Positions 13,899 to 18,322 of a stretch of DNA of 18,664 bases are shown in pieces. Made by a program: the position numbers and the translations under genes. The DNA lies in assembly GCA_036373975.1 (NCBI GenBank), contig DASUUR010000043.1:1-18664 (forward strand). The letters are read 5' to 3'. The notes below the pieces were generated by a model. That model was not told the DNA's origin and searched no databases. It was given only the letters and a program-made list of their open reading frames with translations. Numbering within the stretch: position 1 is the stretch's first letter; the number at the start of each line of letters is the position of its first letter. This DNA comes from DASUUR01 sp036373975 (GTDB lineage Bacteria > Patescibacteriota > Saccharimonadia > Saccharimonadales > Saccharimonadaceae).

Positions 13899-14057
13899 AT
13901 GGAGCAAGAGTCCGAGACCCCACTACTCTATAACACTGTAAAACGTGTTGGGCATAAACTGGTGCTCGTGGCTCATGCAATCTTTGTGGCTCTGGCCCTC
14001 GCTGGAACTGTCGTCCTGTTGGCAATTCTTTTGGCAAGTAACATGACGTCACTATAG
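13899..14057 (+). CDS. Small single-pass membrane protein (52 aa)
   Basis: A 52-codon frame between nhaD and the thioredoxin gene. The protein has a short polar, basic N-terminus (MEQESETPLLYNTVKRVGHK) and one long hydrophobic helix (about residues 21-46, LVLVAHAIFVALALAGTVVL and on), ending SNMTSL. No family is recognised. Support comes from an extended -10 six bases before the ATG, an uninterrupted frame, a clear membrane-helix pattern, and a stop codon that is reused inside the -10 of the next gene (TATAGT, 14053-14058). It may be a small membrane partner of the neighbouring antiporter or redox proteins. Confidence 0.7.
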   Translation: MEQESETPLLYNTVKRVGHKLVLVAHAIFVALALAGTVVLLAILLASNMTSL

Positions 14058-14058
14058 T
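14031..14058 (+). promoter_or_regulatory. Promoter of the thioredoxin-ccdA pair; leaderless start
   Basis: TTGGCA (14031-14036), a 16-nt spacer, TATAGT (14053-14058), then six bases to the ATG at 14065. The whole promoter lies within the coding region of the 52-aa peptide. Confidence 0.65.
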
Positions 14059-14064
14059 AAGACT

Positions 14065-14535
14065 ATGAACAAGAAACTTTTAACTTCTATGCTGGCCATT
14101 TTGCTTCTTATAGGAGCAGGTTTGGCATATGTGATGCTTCAGAAAAGCATGAACGTAGAACCTAATAAGAACCCGACAGATAACACCAGAGCACAAGAAC
14201 ACCAAGGACAATCCCCTAGCCCTACAAAGGGTGCTTACGTGGATTATTCAGAAAATGATTTTACTTCTACCCAAGGGACAAGACTATTGTTCTTCCATGC
14301 GCCATGGTGTCCACAGTGCCGTGCTCTTGATGCGAGCATTAAGACAAGCGAAATACCTGCAGGTGTAACTATTTTCAAAGTTGATTACGATACTAATCAG
14401 GCTCTTCGCGCCAAGTATGGGGTAACCTTGCAAACAACGATCGTAAAAGTGAATGCAAAAGGAAATAAGATCGATAGCTACGTCGCTTATGATGAGCCGA
14501 TATTCCACAGCCTGAAAGAGGCGCTGCTTCCGTGA
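14065..14535 (+). CDS. Membrane-anchored thioredoxin-fold protein
   Basis: A 156-aa protein with an N-terminal signal anchor (about residues 5-25, LLTSMLAILLLIGAGLAYVML), a polar Pro/Asn/Gln-rich linker (about 30-60) and a thioredoxin fold with the active site APWCPQCRALD (C82 and C85). The domain should face outside and reduce disulfides or isomerise surface proteins. The cis-Pro found near the active site in most thioredoxins is absent: the matching loop reads YGVTLQTTIV with Thr at that place. Its stop overlaps the start of the CcdA-type gene by four bases (GTGA), which fits the known pairing in which CcdA/DsbD passes electrons across the membrane to such a protein. Confidence 0.92.
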   Translation: MNKKLLTSMLAILLLIGAGLAYVMLQKSMNVEPNKNPTDNTRAQEHQGQSPSPTKGAYVDYSENDFTSTQGTRLLFFHAPWCPQCRALDASIKTSEIPAGVTIFKVDYDTNQALRAKYGVTLQTTIVKVNAKGNKIDSYVAYDEPIFHSLKEALLP

Positions 14536-15278
14536 TCGAGCTTGCGATCATTTCGTTCGTTGCTGGCGTATTAACTGTTGCCGCCCCGTGCATACTCCCA
14601 GTTTTGCCGGTAGTCGTCGGCGGAAGCGTCCTCCATGGCGCCAGCAGCAACAAACGAACCTCGCTCAAACACCCACTGGTTATCGTAGTGAGCCTGGCAG
14701 TTTCTGTCTTTATTTTCTCTCTACTCCTCAAGGCTACCACCCTCTTTCTCGGCATACCCGCAACCCTGTGGAGCTTTGTTTCAAGTGCTATTGTTATCCT
14801 ATTAGGCATCACCTTTTTGTTCCCTTCCTTGTGGGAAAGGCTAATGATTATGACGGGGTGGCAGATCGGTGCGAATAAATTAATGGCAAAGTCTCAAAAT
14901 AGTGATGGTATTGCAAAAGATATTCTGCTCGGGGCAGCTTTAGGGCCAGTATTTAACAGCTGTAGCCCTACTTATGCACTAATTATTGCCGCGGTCCTTC
15001 CAGCCTCCTTGGCTACTGGCCTCGTATATCTGCTTGCTTATTCACTTGGCCTTGCGTCTGTGCTTCTTCTTATCAGCCTCTTTGGGCGAGTGGTTGTTAA
15101 TAAGCTGAAGTGGCTTAGCAATCCTAACGGCTTATTTAAGAAAATGGTAGGCATAGTTTTTATTATTGTCGGACTAGCCGTGTTGCTTGGGTTAGATAAG
15201 AATGTACAGACATATATTCTAGAAAATGGCTGGTACGATCCAATAATGAAGGTTGAAGAATCGTTTAGAAGGCCCTGA
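14532..15278 (+). CDS. CcdA/DsbD-type transmembrane thiol electron transporter
   Basis: A 248-aa polytopic membrane protein with about six hydrophobic helices and the two redox cysteines expected for this family: C20 in TVAAPCILPVLPVVVGG (helix 1) and C144 in GPVFNSCSPTYALIIAAVLP (helix 4). It takes electrons from cytoplasmic thioredoxin and passes them outward, here most likely to the anchored thioredoxin encoded immediately upstream. The start is GTG in the GTGA overlap. It is the last gene of the native group before the GC-rich block. CcdA-only length (no fused DsbD domains) fits a simple two-component relay. Confidence 0.9.
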   Translation: MIELAIISFVAGVLTVAAPCILPVLPVVVGGSVLHGASSNKRTSLKHPLVIVVSLAVSVFIFSLLLKATTLFLGIPATLWSFVSSAIVILLGITFLFPSLWERLMIMTGWQIGANKLMAKSQNSDGIAKDILLGAALGPVFNSCSPTYALIIAAVLPASLATGLVYLLAYSLGLASVLLLISLFGRVVVNKLKWLSNPNGLFKKMVGIVFIIVGLAVLLGLDKNVQTYILENGWYDPIMKVEESFRRP

Positions 15279-15362
15279 GAGTACGGAAGTGTTCGCCAGA
15301 GGTAAAGATAGGCCGAACGAATGTCCAGCCCATCATGCTAGTACCAATAAGCTGACGTGAGG

Positions 15363-15408
15363 AGGGCCCCGAGGAGCGCGGAACGTATCCGCTGCTCTTC
15401 GGGGCCCT
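15363..15408 (-). terminator. Very large GC-rich hairpin after gene 15439-15723
   Basis: Outer arms AGGGCCCCGA (15363-15372) and TCGGGGCCCT (15399-15408) pair perfectly. Inner GAGC-GCGG and CCGC-GCTC extend the stem with small mismatches to about 18-19 pairs around a 7-nt loop. No T-tract follows on the minus strand. A second smaller repeat (GCGCTAGCGC) lies nearer the stop. The rest of 15279-15438 shows no gene. Confidence 0.7.
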
Positions 15409-15438
15409 GGGGCCTGTAATGAGGGCGCTAGCGCATCC

Positions 15439-15723
15439 TCATTCGGGTATCCCGCCATTGGTGTGCGTATTGCCGCAATCCGGGCATGGACCGGCAAGCG
15501 TTCCCGTGTAGGGCCGCCACTGCTTGCCATGGTTGCGGCGGCCGATCTCCGTGTAGACAGACTCCTCGAAGTGGTAGGTACGTTTGCCATCCGGCAGTGC
15601 CCAGTACCAGCAGCATTTTGAGCAGCCCTGGATGAATGGCACTGTATGACCGTCCCGGCGTGCCAGCGTCACTTCGTTGGGAACGAAGCGGGCACCTCGC
15701 TGCTTGTCGGCGGCGTCTTGAAT
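15439..15723 (-). CDS. GC-rich small zinc-ribbon-like protein (cassette 5; possible AUU start)
   Basis: A Cys-rich protein with two CxxC pairs, GCSKCCWYW and GPCPDCGNTH, about 42 residues apart. This is typical of a zinc-binding ribbon or knuckle, with an aromatic/basic core between (KRTYHFEESVYTEIGRRNHGKQWRPYTG). No family is recognised. The frame is open up to 15813 but contains no ATG, GTG or TTG until GTG at 15672 (77 aa), which lacks a good SD. In contrast GAGGAGG sits five bases before an ATT at 15723, giving 94 aa, so I propose the rare AUU start. A consensus promoter and a 5' UTR of about 90 nt with two hairpins precede it. GTG remains the alternative. Confidence 0.65.
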   Translation of the reverse strand: MQDAADKQRGARFVPNEVTLARRDGHTVPFIQGCSKCCWYWALPDGKRTYHFEESVYTEIGRRNHGKQWRPYTGTLAGPCPDCGNTHTNGGIPE

Positions 15724-15736
15724 GGACGCCTCCTCT

Positions 15737-15802
15737 CCATTGCCCTTGAGGGCATTGGTGACAAACTTCCTATCTTGTGGCCGCGTATCACTTCTCCAAG
15801 TG
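15737..15802 (-). promoter_or_regulatory. Structured 5' UTR of gene 15439-15723
   Basis: Two inverted repeats lie between promoter and SD: a 5-bp stem CACTT/AAGTG (15789-15802) and a 9-bp stem with one mismatch built from CCAATGCCCT and AGGGCAATGG (15737-15758). The second ends just upstream of the SD and could influence its access. Confidence 0.45.
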
Positions 15803-15821
15803 GGGGCATCTACTTAATATA

Positions 15822-15849
15822 ATTATACTGTTTTATAAATATTTGTCAA
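15822..15849 (-). promoter_or_regulatory. Full-consensus promoter for gene 15439-15723
   Basis: Minus-strand TTGACA (15849-15844), a 16-nt spacer, TATAAT (15827-15822), both hexamers perfect, in an AT-rich patch shared with the divergent promoter at 15881-15909. Confidence 0.82.
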
Positions 15850-15880
15850 TTTTTGCTAGAAAGTACTCGCTTGGTGAATA

Positions 15881-15909
15881 TTTACTTTTTTTACAAACGG
15901 TGTTATAAT
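15881..15909 (+). promoter_or_regulatory. Extended -10 promoter for gene 15979-16353
   Basis: TTTACT (15881-15886), a 17-nt spacer, TATAAT (15904-15909) preceded by TGT. The start near 15916 would give a 5' UTR of about 63 nt, ending in AAGGA eight bases before the ATG. Confidence 0.75.
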
Positions 15910-15978
15910 ATTTTGGTTTATATGTATGTTAACAAACTATCTAATTAGTCAGTCCGCCACAACCGTAAGGACGTCAAG

Positions 15979-16353
15979 ATGGACATCACGATTTCTACCC
16001 AGGCCCGCTTCTCCGTCGCGGAAACCTCGCGCACGGCGCACTTCTGCAGCAGTTTCGAGCAGGTTGAGGAGGTGCTGGCCGTCGTGCTGGAGCAACCCAC
16101 CGTGTTGCGCGTGGGGCTCCACGAGCACGGCTTCAGCATCTACTCCAGCACTTCCCTGCCCGCCCTGCCCAGCCTCGATCGACGCGCCGGCAAGCCGGGC
16201 GAGCCCTACCTACTCACCATGGAGGAATCGCTCAAGGTTGGCCTGCCGAGGCACACCGATGCCTTCGTTCAGGTCATGGGCTACCTGCAGGACTGGTGCC
16301 GAGAGCACCCCAGCTCCTGCTTCCCCGACACCCGTCGCGCCTTGAGCGCCTGA
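15979..16353 (+). CDS. GC-rich small protein of unknown function (cassette 6)
   Basis: A 124-aa soluble protein of unknown family. The first half looks like a beta-alpha-beta unit (MDITISTQARFSVAETS, then FEQVEEVLAVVLEQPTVLRVGLHEHGFSIYSS). The second half is helical and ends with two Cys in DWCREHPSSCF. There is no signal peptide or membrane helix. The start is fixed by AAGGA and the upstream promoter. A longer open frame from 15926 in another phase is Arg/Ser/Pro/Cys-rich and lacks an SD, so it is a shadow. Its GC-rich codons contrast with the AT-rich 5' region in front of it. A 9-bp GC hairpin follows the stop. Confidence 0.72.
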   Translation: MDITISTQARFSVAETSRTAHFCSSFEQVEEVLAVVLEQPTVLRVGLHEHGFSIYSSTSLPALPSLDRRAGKPGEPYLLTMEESLKVGLPRHTDAFVQVMGYLQDWCREHPSSCFPDTRRALSA

Positions 16354-16374
16354 CACCCTGCGATTGTGGTGGCT

Positions 16375-16401
16375 GGCGGGGGATGTACTTTGTCCCCCGC
16401 C
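16375..16401 (+). terminator. GC-rich hairpin after gene 15979-16353
   Basis: Perfect 9-bp stem GGCGGGGGA / TCCCCCGCC with a 9-nt loop, 21 nt after the stop, no T-tract. Likely terminator or 3' stabiliser. Confidence 0.65.
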
Positions 16402-16479
16402 GCTACTGCACTTGACTGACTGGTTAGATATCATAGGTTTCTAGAATCCGTCGTTACTAACTAAGATTCCTTCTGTATC

Positions 16480-16488
16480 TGTTACAAT
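16480..16488 (+). promoter_or_regulatory. Extended -10 promoter for the secreted-protein gene
   Basis: TGT-TACAAT (16480-16488) without a good -35 at 17 nt. It would give a 5' UTR of about 40 nt. A second weaker candidate (TTGACT 16412-16417, 16 nt, TAGGTT) lies upstream. Confidence 0.5.
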
Positions 16489-16534
16489 TATGACATCCGA
16501 AGACTTTTCGGTGTTTCTAGTGGAAAGGCTCACC

Positions 16535-16864
16535 ATGGGTCTCAAGCAAAGGGTTGCCTCCGTCCTGGCGACGGGCGCAATCTTCGTTGGTGCCATGCTC
16601 GCCGCCCCCGCCGCGCAGGCAACCGGCGATCCGAACCGTCTGGACAGGGGCGACCTGTCCCTCGCCTGCAAGCTCCAGTACGGGCAGCAGGGCTGGGCAG
16701 CTCAGCTGACGGGTAGCGGCGCGTACGGTTGGAAGTGCGTCTACGTCAGCAACTACAACGACCAGCGCCACGTCGACGTCAACAACTACTGCATGCACTA
16801 CTGGGGCGTCTGGTCGCAGGCCACCAACCCGAACGACCCCTACTCCTGGCGCTGCCAGGTGTAA
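16535..16864 (+). CDS. GC-rich secreted Cys-containing repeat protein (cassette 7)
   Basis: A 109-aa exported protein. Residues 1-29 form a classical signal peptide: a basic start (MGLKQR), a hydrophobic core (VASVLATGAIFVGAMLA) and an AxA-type cleavage site (APAAQA|TG). The mature part of about 80 aa has four Cys (C45, C68, C86, C107) in two copies of one pattern: Asp-x3/4-Cys, then Tyr/Trp-Gly, then Tyr-Gly/Ser-Trp-Lys/Arg-Cys (YGWKCV and YSWRCQV). The repeats probably each close one disulfide in a small aromatic domain. The style resembles small secreted proteins of Actinobacteria, which is only an impression. The start is set by GGAAAGG six bases upstream. An in-frame ATG at 16490 adds a 15-residue tail before the signal peptide and is rejected. 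Confidence 0.8.
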   Translation: MGLKQRVASVLATGAIFVGAMLAAPAAQATGDPNRLDRGDLSLACKLQYGQQGWAAQLTGSGAYGWKCVYVSNYNDQRHVDVNNYCMHYWGVWSQATNPNDPYSWRCQV

Positions 16865-16876
16865 GCACTAGGAACG

Positions 16877-16906
16877 CCCCCCGGCCGTCACTGCGACGGT
16901 CGGGGG
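16877..16906 (+). terminator. GC-rich hairpin after the secreted-protein gene
   Basis: Arms CCCCCGGCCGTC and GACGGTCGGGGG form about 12 pairs (one non-Watson-Crick) with a 5-nt loop, 12 nt after the stop. No T-tract follows. It also faces the end of the converging PheRS-like gene. Confidence 0.7.
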
Positions 16907-16934
16907 AATTCCCTTGAATAGCATATTACAGCCA

Positions 16935-18065
16935 CTATAGGTAGCCGGCTGTACCCTTATTGACTCCTTTATAGACTTGCTCGTAGATCTCGTTCGCCTC
17001 TTCGTTGGTAATACTTCGTTCAAGATGTCGGAGCGTCACTCGTACAAGTACATTCTTTTGGCTGGATCGACACCCGAGTCGCTCACGAGCGGCAGGAGGT
17101 AAAGAATCGTATGGGGTTTCGCTTAGTATTTCTACCTCTTCAAGTGTGTCTACTCTGTCTTTCAATGCTTCACGAATGTCTGAACTAATATCCTCTTCCA
17201 CGTACTCGCGCGGCACGCTATAGGACATATCTCGCTTTATTGCAGGCTGGTTAGAAACCTCAACATAAGACTCTAAGTTCGTCATTTGCTCGGCAATTCT
17301 TGGGTTGTTCGAGCGGAGGTAACGAATGTCAGGAATATTTTTAAGGGTCATTACTAACCTATCTAGTCCCATCCCTAATGCCCAGCCAGAATGCTCCTTG
17401 GGGTCTAACCCTGCGTTTTCCAAGATTGCCTCTTTAATCAGTCCGCATTCCAGTATTTCAATGTCACGGTCGCCATCTACGGCATTTACCTCAATGCCTT
17501 GGTTGGTATAGGGGTGCGGTGAGTCTTCGATTCGTAGCCTCCACCCAGGTGCTGCAGTCGCGGCTACGCCTTCAACAACAGTTAGCAGGTCATCTTTAAC
17601 AATTGGCTTTCGGGCAGAGTTCTTTACAATTCGCCACATTTCAAGCATGTGAACCTCGCTAACGTGCTTTTTGTCTGAAACATCGCGGCGGTATGCAAGC
17701 CCGGGCAGCAAAATTACAACATCTTCCCAATCATCCCGCTGCGATAGCTTGCGTAGGATGCCGGGTAAATGGGCACTGGTGTGTGTTCGGAGAATGTGAG
17801 TGGCGTCTACATAATGCGTGTAGGTAGATGAGCGGCTAATGTTGTCTTTTGCGATCAAAAGATTATCGTAATTATCCTCGACAGTAACGATGGGGTTTTT
17901 ACGATGCACTTGCACATCGCTTTGGGAATGAGTGGCACACATGTAGTCTACGATTTGTTCGTACACCATTTTTATAGCATGCGGCGTTGGTGATTCGGTG
18001 AGGTCAGGGATAGCTAAATAGTTTTTTAGAGCCTGTTTAGTAATAGGCTTGATATACATTTTCAT
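16935..18065 (-). CDS. Single-chain phenylalanyl-tRNA synthetase-like protein (class II core + FDX-ACB)
   Basis: A 376-aa class II aminoacyl-tRNA synthetase-like protein. Residues about 60-255 are a PheRS catalytic core: DNYDNLL and ILRTHTSAHLP (LRTHTS 92-97), motif 2 GLAYRRDVSDKKHVSEVHMLE (120-142) and motif 3 GWALGMGLDRLVMTLKNIPDIR (227-248). Residues about 272-370 match the FDX-ACB anticodon-binding domain normally at the end of the PheRS beta chain. This one-chain order is that of mitochondrial PheRS. Two pocket sites differ: the usual FHQxE reads VHMLE, and the usual FPFT reads HPYT (184-187). The start at 18065 has AAGGA seven bases upstream. An in-frame extension to 18224 would overlap the regulatory leader and is rejected. 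The Phe-rich leader upstream supports a role with phenylalanine. Confidence 0.85.
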   Translation of the reverse strand: MKMYIKPITKQALKNYLAIPDLTESPTPHAIKMVYEQIVDYMCATHSQSDVQVHRKNPIVTVEDNYDNLLIAKDNISRSSTYTHYVDATHILRTHTSAHLPGILRKLSQRDDWEDVVILLPGLAYRRDVSDKKHVSEVHMLEMWRIVKNSARKPIVKDDLLTVVEGVAATAAPGWRLRIEDSPHPYTNQGIEVNAVDGDRDIEILECGLIKEAILENAGLDPKEHSGWALGMGLDRLVMTLKNIPDIRYLRSNNPRIAEQMTNLESYVEVSNQPAIKRDMSYSVPREYVEEDISSDIREALKDRVDTLEEVEILSETPYDSLPPAARERLGCRSSQKNVLVRVTLRHLERSITNEEANEIYEQVYKGVNKGTAGYL

Positions 18066-18113
18066 AATTGATCCTTCTTTTGGATTTACTTTGGTATATA
18101 GAGATAGGGTGTG

Positions 18114-18136
18114 AATAAAATGCTGCTTAAGCAGCA
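18114..18136 (-). terminator. Attenuator hairpin in front of the PheRS-like gene
   Basis: A 16-bp perfect palindrome TGCTGCTTAAGCAGCA (18121-18136) gives a 6-bp stem with TTAA loop. On the minus strand it is followed by TTTTATT, so it looks like a short intrinsic terminator. The stop codon of the leader peptide lies in its loop and the Phe codons lie just before its 5' arm. A ribosome paused at those codons would cover the arm and prevent termination. Confidence 0.65.
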
Positions 18137-18231
18137 AAGAAACCAAAGAAAAAGAAGTTAGAAGAAGCATTATCAACACTATCCCGCAGAGCGAGAGCTT
18201 GAGAGTCCAAGTTTTGGTTGACAATTATCAT
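18127..18231 (-). CDS. Phe-rich leader peptide (34 aa), attenuation control
   Basis: A 34-codon frame upstream of the PheRS-like gene, in a different phase from the in-frame extension of that gene. It starts MIIVNQNLDSQALALR and ends FFFFGFFAA (F26-F29, F31, F32), so six of seven consecutive codons near its end are TTC or TTT. It stops at TAA inside the loop of the terminator-like hairpin. This is the classical build of an amino-acid leader peptide, comparable in role to E. coli PheM ahead of pheST. Low charged tRNA-Phe would stall the ribosome and allow read-through into the synthetase. The ATG lies seven bases after a TGT-TAAAGT extended -10, so the leader peptide itself is leaderless. Confidence 0.75.
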   Translation of the reverse strand: MIIVNQNLDSQALALRDSVDNASSNFFFFGFFAA

Positions 18232-18238
18232 ATTACAT

Positions 18239-18267
18239 ACTTTAACACATTAGTCTGCTCCATGCAA
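18239..18267 (-). promoter_or_regulatory. Promoter of the leader-peptide / PheRS-like unit
   Basis: Minus-strand TTGCAT (18267-18262), a 17-nt spacer, TAAAGT (18244-18239) preceded by TGT (extended -10). Seven bases separate it from the leader ATG at 18231. Confidence 0.6.
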
Positions 18268-18306
18268 TGTATCCCGAGACCGTATAGAATATGGGAGATT
18301 ATACTT

Positions 18307-18315
18307 TGCTATACT
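18307..18315 (+). promoter_or_regulatory. Extended -10 of the EEP-family gene; leaderless
   Basis: TGC-TATACT (18307-18315), seven bases before the ATG at 18323. No SD is present. Confidence 0.65.
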
Positions 18316-18322
18316 TACGAGT

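Noticed and set aside
15926..16345. 139-codon plus-strand frame overlapping gene 15979-16353
   Set aside because: No SD, and the composition is Arg/Ser/Pro/Cys-rich as in out-of-phase GC-rich DNA. The 15979 frame has AAGGA and a sensible fold pattern.
15279..16930. Integron cassette array with attC sites
   Set aside because: Hairpins follow the small genes, but their sequences are unrelated and no conserved GTTRRRY/RYYYAAC core pair or integrase gene was seen.
18066..18224. In-frame N-terminal extension of the PheRS-like protein with a hydrophobic stretch that looks like a membrane anchor
   Set aside because: It would begin at TTG without SD, and it overlaps the Phe leader peptide and hairpin in another phase. 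A good SD precedes the ATG at 18065, so the hydrophobic reading is a by-product of the T-rich leader.
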